Shown: piece by piece, positions 40,101-48,116 of the stretch
Numbering within the stretch: the first letter of the stretch is position 1
How the letters are laid out: every line of letters begins with the position of its first letter
Assembly: GCA_029204225.1 (NCBI GenBank)
Contig: CM055108.1
Coordinates: 12,897,955 to 12,961,954, forward strand
Length of the DNA stretch: 64,000 nt
From: Diphasiastrum complanatum
Lineage: Eukaryota > Streptophyta > Lycopodiopsida > Lycopodiales > Lycopodiaceae
Direction of reading: 5' to 3'
Program-made: the position numbers and the translations under genes
The notes under the pieces: generated by a model
What the model saw: the letters and a program-made list of their open reading frames with translations, nothing else
What the model was told of the DNA's origin: nothing
Databases searched by the model: none

Positions 40101-43100
40101 CCAGGAAGCCGATCACCTGACAGAAAGCTCCCTAAGTGGTTTGAGAGATTGATGGAGAGCCGCGACATAGATGACTTTCCAGGATCATCTAACCAAGGAG
40201 AGCTACGAAGATCAACAAGAGAGAAGATACTACCTGAGAGGTATGAAGCAAATTATGCTCTCTTATCTAGCATTATTCAAAGCAAAGAACCTTCGACTTA
40301 TGGTGAAGCGAAGGATGATGACATTTGGGTCAAGGCCATGGGAGAGGAGATGGAGTCAATTGCTAAGCATAGCGCATGGGACTTAGTAGAACCACCAGTT
40401 GGCAAGAAACCCATTGGTTGCAAATGGGTATACAGGACTAAGTACCATGCAGATGGAAGTATAGCAAAGCACAAAGCAAGATTGGTGATCAAAGGGTACG
40501 CACAAAATAAAGGCATCGACTATGAGGAGACCTTTGCGCCGGTTTGTAAGTGGAATACTCTACTTCTACTTATTGCTTTAGCTTCACATTTTGGTTGGCC
40601 TTTGCATCAGATGGATGTGAAATCTGCTTTTCTAAATGGTGAGTTAGAAGAAGAAGTGTTCATGGATCAACCTGAAGGCTTTGTAACGAAAGGACAGGAA
40701 AATAAAGTATGTCACTTGAAGAAAGCGCTTTATGGTCTTAAACAAGCACCACGTGCGTGGTATAGCAGGATTGATGCCTACTTTCGTTCAAAGGGGATGG
40801 TGAGAACACATTCTGATCCAAATCTATATGTCTTATGCTTTGATGGTATGGTTGCTTTGATTGCTCTTTATGTTCAGGTAGTATTCTGATAGGCTAGTGG
40901 TAAGCTATTGAGCATAATGGACTCTGAAACTTAATCAGGGACACTTTTTCCAACCTCTATAAGTTGTCCTCTAAGATCTTTTACCCATGTAAAATAGTCT
41001 GTAACTGATTCTCCTATATCCATATTCAAAGTGCTTTGTCATACTACTCATAGGTATTTATACATAAGATGTGTACTCTTGGTGTCTATATTGATTTTAA
41101 GGCCTAACACACCATCATGGTACATGAGTCCTATCTAATCTTGCTTAGGTAGACTCAATACCCCTACCTTGGAGCAAGGGTTATAACATTCTTCCCCCCT
41201 TGAACTGCTTCTGTCCTTGGAAGCAAAAGTGAGAAAAATTCCTTTTTAGTTTGTCACTCATGAGTCCTTTCCCAAGAGTCATGGTCTTCCAATTGGCCTT
41301 TCCCTCTAATCAGCTGGGTTACTTTCTTAGGTTCGGGTATCGTTGATGACATATCCTTCAACAAAAAGTTTGCACCTTTTCAAATATTAATTGTTCTAGT
41401 TTCCATAGCTTTAGGTTTTAGGTTGGAAACCGTACACAAGCATAGAGCTAAATTCGATAGCCATGTGCTTACCAACAAGTTTGCTGGTGGGACAGATATG
41501 CCCTAAGCATATCTTCCATGGTTTAATTAGTCCTTTATGTTTGACCATTTGACTTTGGGTGGTTAGGAGGACTAAGACTCAAGGACATGTCATGTTTCTC
41601 AAATACTGCTGACAAGTGACCTATAAATTTAGGGTCCTTGTCACTCACCATGTCAGCTAGTAACCCATTTAGTCGAAATAATTTCTTGACGAAGATCCAA
41701 GCTAAGTCAAGTGCCTTTGTAGTTGACTTAATCGGTATAATTGTGGCAAACTTAGTTAACCAATCCACTAATAACCGTATATAGTCATTTTGTCGATGGG
41801 TTTTAGGCAATCGAACTACAAAATCTATTGAGAGTTCTATGGGTATCTATTTGATGATATAGACACGGTGGTCATAGTGGCAGGCGTGACAAGCGAGTGG
41901 AGCGAGAAACCATTAGAATTTGATTTTGGGTAAGACTACATATGACTTTTTTGTAAATGTAGAGAAAAAGTTGTAGGCATCTGATGGTGGTGCTATTAGA
42001 TGCTAGGCTGTGTTTTTTAACGACTATAAGAATGCCTATGGTACAAGTTTTGGCTGTTATGGCACGTAGCCCCTATCTTGTGACTGAGCTATTTGGATTC
42101 GATTGACATGTCGTATGATGCTAGATTGTGTTGCGTCTTGCCTAAAGAATTCCTATGTTACGAGTTCTGGATCAATAGGTGCCATATACTGTGTGGAGTG
42201 CTCAGATCACGTGTATCATCCGTCCACTTTGATTTTGTGTACCAATCTTGTCTTTGATCCATAGAGTCCAATTGACCACTGTTAGAAAGGTCTTGAAGTG
42301 TAGATTGAGATGCATAAGGCTCCAAGGACTTTTATAGTACCTTTTGAGAGTGGAGAGCTTTTTTTTTGAGAATAGGTAGAGGTGTCTACCTGGTGGATTT
42401 CAGATCAGTAGCATCCATTCACTTAGATCTTAAGAGTTTTGACCAAAATTGTGAGATTCTCTCAAAGCTACTCAAGTTTGGTAAAAATCTAGGACATAGT
42501 TTGTTGTCAAACCACTTCAAATTCAATCCAACTCTGAAGTAGAGTGAGTCCAATAGGGGTGATCGGATCTGATTTTAATGTGCTTGAAGCAAATTTTTCA
42601 TGTCAAGTTTGAGTGATCTTGGTAAGATCCATTTTTCACATTGACTAGATTTTGGTGAAGTGTGATTCTAGAGTTTGTGATCTAGATCTTTCTAGTGTTT
42701 TGAATCTTGTTCAAATGTAGTTCCTTGGAGGTCACAAAATCATTTCTTAGAGTCATTTCACACTTGTGAACTTTGTGTTCAATCAATTCCTCATCATGGC
42801 ATCAATAGGAGCCTTTTCTATTGGAGGCAAGTGAAAGGTTAACTCCATCCAACAATTCTTTTTAACCCAAAAAATCATATCAATCGTATTTGGGCCAATT
42901 TGGCCATTTAGTCATGGGAGGGACCCAAGTGAAATTCCCATTAAGAGCCCCCAACTTGATGCTTGTACTTAGCCCTAAACGGGTTCTTATCTGATAACAC
43001 TTCCATGATAGAGAGAGAGTAAGCTTTTTTAAGGGAAAGCCTAAGAGACGCAGGCCTTGCAAGGCATCCATTTCAATTGTTTTTAATCCGTTAGTTGGAG

Positions 43101-44552
43101 AATCATAACTAGTTGACAATTTTTGCTCTATTGTTTTGTTTGCATGCTTTTCTTTGAATGTGCTTTTAACTAGCTTCCTTATGGTGTAGAGTAGTTTGCC
43201 ACTGTAGCCTATTCTAATTGGGCAGGGCATTGGCCCCAATGATTGCCCCCATTGTTGGAGGGTATATGACTCTATGGGTACATAATGTACAGCATTTTAT
43301 GAAGAATAAAAGCCATTTTTTCAGACCTTGGTTTTTGGGATTCTTCAAGCCCAAAATGCATCCTTACTGTTATTGGATAATCACATGTGAAATGGACACA
43401 TTGAGATTCTAGACTCCTTTTGAGACGTCTTAATATCAATTGGATGTTGAAGTGGTGTAAAAGCTATGTTCAGCTCGTTGTAAGTATTATAAGTGCTTAA
43501 GACGAAGGAGACATGAGCTAGTTGGATAATACCGAAAGGCGTGTTTAAGTATTGCACACTTTGTAGTACGTATGGGGATACCCTCAGACTGCTGGCTTCT
43601 AAAAGGTGGTCCAATACCAGACAGTCCTTATAGAAACATGTGTTGTGAAAATGCTTCTATTTAATATCAACCCATCGAATCACAGAGCGTATTGCATGCG
43701 AGTGTTCTCGTCATGGACTGAATGACTCTTTCATTCTCAGTATGCAGGGAAATGATGTCTAATTATTACAGCAGATGTACATATTTTCCTGCGTGTCTTT
43801 TTGCCATATCAAATCTTTGGATGGCAGATGATTGCACTGTCAATGCAATTGCTCAAAAGAGATATTTATATATCAGATTGCTCAAAAAAGCGTCTTGCTC
43901 TCAACGGAGCCTGAACTAATCTATAGTTTTGGAGACAATGGTGGGAAGTAGCGATGTTTTTGGCAGTTCTCATATTTACTCCAGTCTTTAATGTCAAAGT
44001 GACACAACACCGCCATACAATCCATACCAGGACCTTCACCGCAGATGAAGCATCTGTTGTCCATTGGCGCCTGTGCAATCGCATAGCCTTCTTGTATGGC
44101 TAGTACTTCTGGATTTTCTGGATGGTGTTCGTGATAAGGCAAGGAATTTTCAGATTGAGATGGTTGTTCTTCATATCTTTGTATGGAATTGGCTTGAATA
44201 GGCTGATATGAAGGGCAACCATTAATCGGATGTGTAGCCCCGGCAATGTGGGCACCAAATGTTTTTTCGTCAAAAAACTTGTAAACATTTTTGTGGGCTG
44301 TCACTGCTGAGACCTGGTAATTTTAAGGTTGAATTCACTAAAGGCCTGTTGTAAAAATATAGCTTATAGGTAATAATCACAATGCTTATCCATATGTTTG
44401 TCTTGTGATCATTTGAAGCTTTTGTCTTTTTGTATGATTTGAAATAGGTCAAGCAAGAGTGGCTGTACTATGAAGGAGCTGGAGTAGTTACTCATGTTGC
44501 AGATACACTGAAGCAGCAAGAAAAGCTTCCATTTTTGGAAGCAAGTTTGTGA
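18160..44552 (+). CDS. DUF676 family alpha/beta-hydrolase (lipase-like), 10 exons
   Basis: Exons read: 18160-18263, 18717-18784, 19055-19125, 28779-29030, 29187-29350, 29472-29527, 30128-30180, 30684-30852, 31143-31240, 44448-44552. All junctions are GT-AG and in phase, giving 379 codons plus TGA with no internal stop, which is a usual plant family length. The family is putative serine esterases/lipases. The N-terminal block is DHLLVLVHGILA (oxyanion strand). It is followed by INTYLHTLNGVDVGGRRLAD and the nucleophile elbow FLCHSLGGLFARYA (Ser at about residue 101; Cys replaces the usual first Gly or Ala). Then come FITLATPHLGVRG, GWRTSSIRRETELPK, and SFHSALWPYLAHNHIH, which probably supplies the catalytic His. 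No signal peptide or membrane segment is seen, so it is likely a soluble or peripheral lipid hydrolase; its substrate is unknown. An acceptor at 18,131 keeps the frame open upstream, so the true start may lie in an earlier exon. Introns 3 (9.7 kb) and 9 (13.2 kb) are filled with transposons. Confidence 0.9.
19126..20080. other. Intron 3 of hydrolase gene, unassigned part
   Basis: Begins with donor GAG-GTATGT. No coding similarity recognised before the copia remnant that starts near 20.1 kb. Confidence 0.6.
20081..21250 (+). mobile_element. Decayed, internally deleted Ty1/copia element
   Basis: Plus-strand pieces in order: gag UBN2-like ISDHVNHYKSMLNQLAFQSL near 20,210; zinc knuckle YCKKLGHDIKDC near 20,535 (first Cys lost); protease start CWYLDSRATxHMTS near 20,700 (active-site D-S-G now D-S-R); then directly the tail of the integrase, PHKLKRKLDPASIKSIFISY with GYKFYDLQTKKVFER near 20,960-21,080. 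The integrase core and all of RT are missing and stops are numerous. It lies within intron 3 of the hydrolase, in sense orientation. Confidence 0.75.
21499..21559. repeat. (GC)n-(GA)n microsatellite at LTR junction
   Basis: About 10 bp of GC dinucleotides followed by about 50 bp of GA dinucleotides. It ends exactly where homology between the two LTRs of the 21.6-26.4 kb element begins. Confidence 0.95.
21560..22645 (+). repeat. 5' LTR (truncated at its left end)
   Basis: Matches 25,364-26,451 over its whole length with only scattered differences, and ends in CTGCACTACA. It contains a repeated local block (GTTGGTTAAGT with TTGCTTGG) and a pair of inverted GGGACCA/TGGTCC segments near 22,080 and 22,115. 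Confidence 0.92.
22648..22660 (+). other. Primer binding site (initiator Met tRNA)
   Basis: TGGTATCAGAGCC, two bases after the 5' LTR end. Confidence 0.9.
22730..23125 (+). repeat. Four copies of a conserved GTGCT...AGCAC hairpin
   Basis: GTGCTGC(C/T) followed 9-13 bases later by AAGCACGG occurs at about 22,735, 22,809, 22,892 and 23,099, usually preceded by GA(T/G)GAGTCAAGG- or GAGGCAA-type sequence. GTGCT can pair with AGCAC in each copy while the loop varies, so the pairing arms are conserved and the loops are not. Confidence 0.8.
23398..23901 (+). repeat. 251-bp tandem duplication
   Basis: The block beginning CAGAATCTGTG(G/A)GGCGG at 23,398 is repeated from 23,649 with only a few differences (for example GTGGAGCAG versus ATGGAGCAG). 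It lies in the internal non-coding part of the LARD-like element. Confidence 0.93.
25219..25232 (+). other. Polypurine tract
   Basis: AAAGGTGGGGTGGA directly before the TG that opens the 3' LTR. It defines the 3' LTR start and the plus orientation. Confidence 0.85.
25233..26451 (+). repeat. 3' LTR, full length (about 1.2 kb)
   Basis: Starts TGTTGTAAAGC after the PPT and ends CTGCACTACA. Its first 130 bp, absent from the 5' LTR, hold a cluster of GGCGCC palindromes (25,268-25,352). Confidence 0.9.
26798..26859. repeat. (GA)n microsatellite
   Basis: About 62 bp of GA dinucleotides, purine strand on plus. Confidence 0.96.
27055..27415. repeat. GA-rich minisatellite, about 66-bp unit
   Basis: Between about 27,098 and 27,315 four units recur, each containing GAT(G/C)(G/A)(C/T)TGATC followed by GAGGAGCA(G/T)CAG and a GAGAGAGCGAGCGAGGAG-like segment. 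GA-only stretches flank the units. Serine/leucine frames on the minus strand are artefacts of this composition. Confidence 0.8.
27540..27730. repeat. GC-rich GGACCAC / GGCGCC repeat cluster
   Basis: Imperfect repeats of GCCGGGACCACA and TGGCGCC occur at least five times each. Word usage resembles the GGCGCC and GGGACCA motifs of the nearby LTRs. Confidence 0.6.
28012..28046. repeat. Interstitial telomere-like repeats
   Basis: Imperfect TTTAGGG units (GGTAGGGTTTTTAGGGTTAG, then TTTTAGGGTTG), the plant telomere word, in about four degenerate copies next to a GA microsatellite. Confidence 0.6.
28079..28134. repeat. (GA)n microsatellite
   Basis: About 56 bp of GA dinucleotides, purine strand on plus, in intron 3 of the hydrolase. 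Confidence 0.96.
28135..28778. other. End of hydrolase intron 3
   Basis: Non-coding. A local repeat near 28,565-28,670 (TCTGGTATTTTAT and GTAGTAACTGACA, each twice, about 60 bp apart). Ends at acceptor CATTGCAG. Confidence 0.6.
31241..31960. other. Start of hydrolase intron 9, unassigned
   Basis: Begins with donor CAT-GTAAGATC. No coding similarity recognised. 31,600-31,900 is GC-richer and may be part of a decayed LTR, but no partner is in the window. Confidence 0.45.
31961..32727 (-). mobile_element. Ty1/copia 5' region: PBS and gag start
   Basis: Minus strand. The PBS TGGTATTAGAGC at 32,716-32,727 follows directly on the LTR end, then a leader, then gag starting LSIWKFKIKNILEDKECWKLVTGEE-like (32,278 to about 32,130; the DUF4219/UBN2 N-terminal type). 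The frame is lost afterwards and the rest of the element is missing on this side. Confidence 0.75.
32728..33307 (-). repeat. Ty1/copia LTR shared between two internal regions
   Basis: About 580 bp, read on the minus strand as TGTTGAAAATT...GAATTTGTCA. It has a polypurine tract (AACATTCAGGGGGGGG, 33,308-33,323) on its upstream side and a PBS on its downstream side, so it serves at once as 3' LTR of one unit and 5' LTR of another. Confidence 0.82.
33324..35420 (-). pseudogene. Ty1/copia pol: integrase end, RT and RNase H, decayed
   Basis: In minus-strand order: the integrase tail near 35,370-35,110 (SVSHLSVFGSIAYAHIPKD, LGYVDQDKGYKLYD); RT near 34,600-34,370 (NYKWDGSIEKNKARLVAKEY, INYKETFAPVSNLTTMR, WYIQQMDVKGTFLNG); and RNase H near 33,700-33,340 (EYLVTMSATCEAIWLQRIL, KHIEVQQHFIREKL, EEQVADIVTNGLGKNKFEKF). 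The RNase H ends only a few bases before the PPT, as expected. Stops and frame changes separate all blocks, and the region upstream of the integrase tail is lost. Confidence 0.82.
35421..36075. other. Unassigned spacer between two copia elements
   Basis: Minus-strand frames of 60-105 codons without recognisable motifs. No LTR partner found. Confidence 0.4.
36371..36383 (+). other. Primer binding site (initiator Met tRNA)
   Basis: TGGTATCAGAGCC shortly downstream of the presumed 5' LTR. Confidence 0.85.
37683..38612 (+). CDS. Ty1/copia Gag polyprotein with zinc knuckle
   Basis: ATG-initiated frame of 309 codons. The N-terminus KLDGISNYAVWKFKMKNIL is of the DUF4219 type. A UBN2-type capsid-like domain follows (AWDVLKEQFE, then HIQTYMTRIKTMRDELHSIG). 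A lysine-rich stretch leads to a perfect CCHC knuckle CFHCGKKGHWKSEC at about residues 243-256. It would assemble cytoplasmic virus-like particles and bind the element RNA. The knuckle lies near 38,410-38,460. Beyond it the frame departs from the protease, which reads on from an overlapping frame at 38,450, so a frameshift separates gag from pol. Confidence 0.88.
   Translation: MANMGESILSESSKLDGISNYAVWKFKMKNILMEKDVWEVVTGDERRPPNEADIKVFDKKMRKALTFINLSVKDHIITHICDAITPRQAWDVLKEQFETSNPSRIMFLKSKLNSARMEQEEHIQTYMTRIKTMRDELHSIGERIRDVELVHNALCGIAESYQMFVSGIASREILPTFDELTKILMQEEQRREMVKARRQNTDDQALATRQKQGKDKGKKKSKQQFAKSQEDEGSSSKTKKKGKCFHCGKKGHWKSECRNSWRNKARGNQKKQVTLSMRVRLKTLASSYLLCHLIKIIKHGILTQEPQDT
38450..39223 (+). 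pseudogene. Ty1/copia protease and integrase N-terminus
   Basis: Frame 38,450-38,674 carries the aspartic protease start AWYIDSGATRHMT (D-S-G triad intact) and then meets one stop at 38,672. The same frame resumes (38,687-39,223) with the LYVSGLKKNLLSVG protease end and the integrase zinc-binding GAG_pre-integrase region LWHKRLGHLN ... MCESCVYGKQHRGKF. A further frame change near 39,200 leads into the integrase core. One nonsense codon and the frameshift inactivate it. Confidence 0.82.
39201..40889 (+). CDS. Ty1/copia integrase core and reverse transcriptase (partial)
   Basis: Long continuous frame of 562 codons. The integrase core has FIDDMSRKTWIYFLK (first Asp), VVRSDSGGEYKS (second Asp) and AHTPALNGVAERKNRT (catalytic Glu), then the C-terminal LRIFGCKAFVHIPKEER and DRVKGYRCFDP. 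After a charged linker RT begins: CKWVYRTKYHADGS, KARLVIKGYAQ, IDYEETFAPV, MDVKSAFLNGELEEEVFMDQPEG, LYGLKQAPRAWY and ALYV. It ends before the two catalytic Asp residues, so RT cannot function. Integrase residues look intact. Probably old expression-competent sequence frozen by the truncation. Confidence 0.9.
   Translation: MRTMSLGKAFYFMTFIDDMSRKTWIYFLKKKSDAFDNFKSFKALVENQTGRKIKVVRSDSGGEYKSNDFNDLSDQCGIKRQFTQAHTPALNGVAERKNRTIVESAKSMLAEMKLPKDFWSEACSTAVYLQIRSPTIAIPKITPEEAFMKRKPKVNHLRIFGCKAFVHIPKEERRKLDVKAIKCIFLGYDDRVKGYRCFDPIENKIHISRDVIFDESKMYEDEDAEKIDTSNGKDGIVRIPPDDDRFIDLPSDEHEDTSQDTTTQPQETGWRSRDKPFGARRIEVAGDKRKEKDLSWDTFSPGSRSPDRKLPKWFERLMESRDIDDFPGSSNQGELRRSTREKILPERYEANYALLSSIIQSKEPSTYGEAKDDDIWVKAMGEEMESIAKHSAWDLVEPPVGKKPIGCKWVYRTKYHADGSIAKHKARLVIKGYAQNKGIDYEETFAPVCKWNTLLLLIALASHFGWPLHQMDVKSAFLNGELEEEVFMDQPEGFVTKGQENKVCHLKKALYGLKQAPRAWYSRIDAYFRSKGMVRTHSDPNLYVLCFDGMVALIALYVQVVF
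40887..41188 (-). repeat. Ty3/gypsy (chromovirus) 3' LTR
   Basis: About 300 bp. Read on the minus strand it starts TGTTATAACC right after a polypurine tract at 41,189-41,203 (TCAAGGGGGGAAGAA). The far boundary is uncertain (40,875-40,887) because it abuts the truncated copia RT. Confidence 0.65.
41204..41870 (-). pseudogene. Chromovirus-type integrase core and 3' coding end
   Basis: Minus strand. From about 41,850 a frame reads DFVVRLPKTHRQNDYIRLLV, then DWLTKFATIIPI (first Asp), LNGLLADMVSDKDPKFIG (second Asp) and SPPNHPKSNGQT (region before the catalytic Glu). The final part near 41,350-41,220 reads a short tail (GQLEDHDSWER, then a stop) just before the PPT, as in chromoviruses whose pol ends close to the 3' LTR. 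Most of the C-terminal domain is deleted. Confidence 0.75.
41871..42229. other. Unassigned intron DNA
   Basis: No frame or repeat recognised. Confidence 0.45.
42230..42835 (+). mobile_element. Leader fragment of the 51-56 kb LTR family
   Basis: Plus-strand sequence resembling the reverse complement of about 53,740-54,900: blocks such as TCCAATAGGGGTGATC (compare 54,432-54,447) and the start ATGGCATCAATAGG (compare 53,749-53,766). It ends within the first codons of the family's Cys-finger ORF, which is here cut by a stop. This is the third copy of the family in the window. Confidence 0.7.
42836..43920. other. Unassigned intron 9 DNA
   Basis: A minus-strand frame of 119 codons (42,880-43,239) shows no motif I recognise. 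Nothing else noted. Confidence 0.4.
43921..44304 (-). other. Cys/His-rich open frame of unknown origin
   Basis: 127-codon minus-strand frame inside hydrolase intron 9. The C-terminal half holds CFICGEGPGMDCMAVLCHF and a later C-x2-H pair (NCQKHRYFPP), which could bind zinc. The N-terminal half is low-complexity (Gln, Ser, Pro, His). I do not recognise the family. It ends about 140 bp before the last hydrolase exon and is more likely a transposon or captured exon fragment than a gene. Confidence 0.3.
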
Positions 44553-46880
44553 GTGTGCTTTTGTTCCTTTTGTTATCTACATTTTGTAAGATTATGAAAC
44601 AGTACCAACGGCTATGGAGATTCAATTGCACATCTACACGGGGAAGTCGTGCTTCAGATTGCCGATACTTGGTGCAAAGGGATTATATTCTTTTCATGTC
44701 CAAGGAAGCTCAAGTTCTAGAGCTTTTTATGGATTTGGATACATGTGCCATTCTCCATATATATCTCACTCTTTAAGAGTTTTGAAATTTCACATATGTA
44801 AAGCAAGTGCTATTTTACATATGTTTAGGTCACACAATCTCAAAGGTTTTTATCCTTATATGTGATATATTCATAAGCATACAGTTGAGATTTTGTAAAG
44901 ATAGAGATCAAAAAAATTCTCGCACAACGTTAGAGATATAAGTGAACACATCACTGAAAGGTTCACCATTTTAGCTACCTCGTTGCTTGACTCGTTGGTT
45001 TGCAAATTGGCAGCTCACCGTTGAACTACTCAGTGTACAAAGCATTCTCTTGTCAAGGACACCTTGGATCCTCATTGAAGATTACTTATTGTAGGAAGTT
45101 TTGTTCTTTTGGCTTGTGAATGTGGAAATAGTGTATTTTGGTTGTACTCTTGACGCTGGGTCTTTTGAATGATGTTAACTTGCCCTGGAAAAAGATGCGA
45201 ATTGGCAATCACTAGTAGCAATAGGCATCTATGCCTTGAAACATTGGCAATTTTTCGAGGTTGCAAAAGAACCCTCTATTCAGTATATATGATTATTAAG
45301 GTCGCTGCAGTATCCATGAGACAGGGTAATCACCTCACCGACCTTCCAAATTGAATTTTTGAATTTGGGGATATATTCCAGTCACACAAATAGATATTAT
45401 TACAATGGATGAAATTTTGGAGTCTGTGGATAACTTTCAGAGAGAATAATGTACAATGAAAATGGAAGTGTTGTGTTTGCTCTTTGAAAGTTCTGACATG
45501 TTAGTTTAATAAATCGCTATGAACTGCTTTATGAGGTCTGAAGCAAACAAATCTGGATGAGAGCTAACAACTATATTCAAACAAGTAGCCATAGGTTGTC
45601 ATCAATAGGCTCAAAGTGGGGAATATTGTCGGAGATGGAGTAGAGATAAGAAGGGCTGCTGCTTACAAGGAATAAAAATAACTGAGGAGAGTGCAATATA
45701 TGTGCCCTTTGTGAGACTCTTGGAAGATGACTTAGCCTAGATATCCGATCTGGTAGGAGTTTTATCTTGGTGTCAGATATTTTGACATATTATCGGGATG
45801 TCAGATTGAGCTCAATAATAGCCTTTTCACATCTTTGCTTGCCAATGACTCATTGGACATTTATAGTTGGAAGTACACCTTGTTTATTTATCTATTGACA
45901 GTATGTTGAGATTCGGTTTCTTCAAAAATACACCCAGTTGCTTATATTGAAAATGCTATGTAACTTTTTTGCAACGTTCTTTTAAAAAGCGATATTCCTT
46001 TATTGCTACATGATACATTTCCACCCGCTATTTAAATAGCCATCAAGTGATATGAGAAACTATGATTTGCTGGTAATGTGATCAGCATTATCCATGATGA
46101 GAAGTTACTAGGTAAGCTTTTTGACTTATCGGTTCTAGTCTGACATGTATTACTACCTCACGCTTGATTCCAGCTTGTGTTCGACTTGAGAGTCCACCGA
46201 GTCCATAGCAGATCACTGTAGTCTTGGATGTGTTCTACATCATGGAGAATGTTAGCCATGCTTAACTCCAAGGTTAGTATTTGGGCTATGTAGTCTGTAG
46301 ATACAATAAATTTTTGCTGTACCGTATTGTTTGTGCCTGACTGTTAACTTTCAAAGATTAAGCATTTCCAATCAGAGATCCACATAGGACTATACATAGT
46401 CAAAACATGAGTGGTAGCAATGTGCCACACTTAAATCAACTTACCTACTGTGACCCGTTGGTTGTTACGACCAGATAAATTAGTTGCCATATAAATATGA
46501 TTTATTGATTCCTATTGTAAGCATCTCTTTGAAACTTATGTTGTTTGACCCTAACAGCGTATGTCCCACAAACAATGCTTTCCACTATTTCCAGTAATGG
46601 GCAGAGGATAGTGCCATTTAATAATATATCGTTAAATCACAGCCGTAGTTAATGGAGAGAGATGCCAATTAAGTTTTAACTCCACAAGGGTTTCTTAAGA
46701 ATCTAACTAAGGTGATCTAACAAGCTAACTAAGCTGATCCAAGGAAGCTAATGATGCCAAAGTGAACTACTTAAGCTAACGTTAAATCAGTTTTGACATT
46801 TTAATGAAGAAAATGGTGGAGCTCACATAACGGAATTTGTGAGGCAAAAATTTTTTACCTGCAAATTACCCTTTTTTTTA
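44553..46880. other. Hydrolase 3' flank and intergenic DNA
   Basis: Presumably contains the 3' UTR of the hydrolase just after 44,552. No open frame above 83 codons with a recognisable motif, no LTR and no simple repeat. Confidence 0.5.
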
Positions 46881-46964
46881 CATGCTTCTTTTGCCGGGAA
46901 GGTGTGTAAAAAAAATTTACAGCAAAAGAATAAAAAGAAAAAGAAAAAAATGTAAAAACGGATT

Positions 46965-47088
46965 TCACTCCAAGGACGCCGTCTCGGGTGTCCCACCTAG
47001 GGAAGGGCAGATGCCCTTCCTGGGCGGAACGCCCTCGGAGGGCGTCCTCTCTCCCCCGCCTCCCCCCCCCCCCCCAGATTTCTAGTAA
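46965..47088. repeat. GC-rich nested hairpins plus poly-C tract
   Basis: In AT-rich surroundings, two perfect stems stand side by side: GAAGGGC-AGAT-GCCCTTC (about 47,002) and ACGCCCT-CGG-AGGGCGT (about 47,030). An outer pair GGACGCC (46,974) / GGCGTCC (47,040) encloses both. A run of about 14 C and then CAGATTTCTAGT follow. Confidence 0.7.
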
Positions 47089-47099
47089 CCATATTTGCA

Positions 47100-48110
47100 A
47101 ATTGTAATATGCATTAGAAGTGGCTTATGTAGGATGAAAATGATTCAAGATTTTTGTGAAGACAAAAGTATAAAAAAGACAGTGTGCCAAAAATGTAAAG
47201 AAACTTGGAACGCTCAGTATAGAACTTCTTTGTATCATGCATGAGAAGTGCCTTGTTGAATTAACATTAAAGATAAATTTGCAAGGAAAGATGTCGTAAA
47301 AAATAGTAAAATAGCAATTTATGGTGGCATACCTTTTGCTACACTACAATAAATGTATCTTGAATATCTTTGGTAACCTATCAAAATAGTATCACAATGT
47401 TAATGGGATGTGACTTTTTTCTCTATTAGAATGAAGATAAAATTAATATCAATTGAATCAATAGACATTTTTGAGAAGTTCACAACAATGAATGTGTGAA
47501 ATCAAAACAACTCATTGTGGAGATTATTGATAGACAAAAAACTTATTGTATTCACTTACGCGTTTAGAATTTAAAGATCCAAAGAAATAGAAAAACAAAA
47601 AGAACAGATCTAGAAGGTTCAAAACTCAAAACAGCACAAAAATTAATTCACTCGACCTTAGTAAACATAAGCAAAAGCTGGCGGCCAATCCCTCTTTGTT
47701 ACAAAACTACTTTGATACCTAGTTATAGGTAAATATCAAATTTACATAGCAAAGAGCATAACGCAATATGTGATATATCAATAAAGCATAACCATAATCA
47801 ATGGACATGTCAATGAACTTAACAAGAGTGTGATGATAATAAGTAAGCTGATCTAAGCAATCTAATTGGTACTAAACTAAGCTAATTGAACTTTGAGCTA
47901 AGCAATCATGCAACCAAACAACAAGAGGCTCTTAGGCCTATTCATACTTGCTAGAGAGTCCATAAATTAGGATTAGGGTTGTGTCCACCTAGTAGCGATC
48001 TAGTGTGACTAATAATATAAGACCATAAGAGTTGAAAGCTATACCAATGAAATGTAGGTAAGATATTGATATCATGACATCTCATAAGAAAGATGGTAGA
48101 GCTCTATTAA
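47100..48110. other. AT-rich spacer, possibly gypsy 3' non-coding
   Basis: Lies downstream (minus sense) of the gypsy extra ORF. No LTR or PPT could be fixed and no coding sequence is seen. Confidence 0.4.
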
Positions 48111-48116
48111 CCTATA

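Larger units (their letters stand above)
36076..40876 (+). mobile_element. Ty1/copia element, 3' truncated
   Basis: A probable 5' LTR (about 36,076-36,366, boundaries approximate) precedes a PBS at 36,371-36,383 (TGGTATCAGAGCC). A 1.3-kb leader and nearly continuous gag-pol coding follow to 40,876, where the frame breaks just before the YVDD box of RT. There is no 3' LTR; a chromovirus LTR follows at once. It lies in intron 9 of the hydrolase in sense orientation and is the best preserved pol in the window. Confidence 0.85.
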
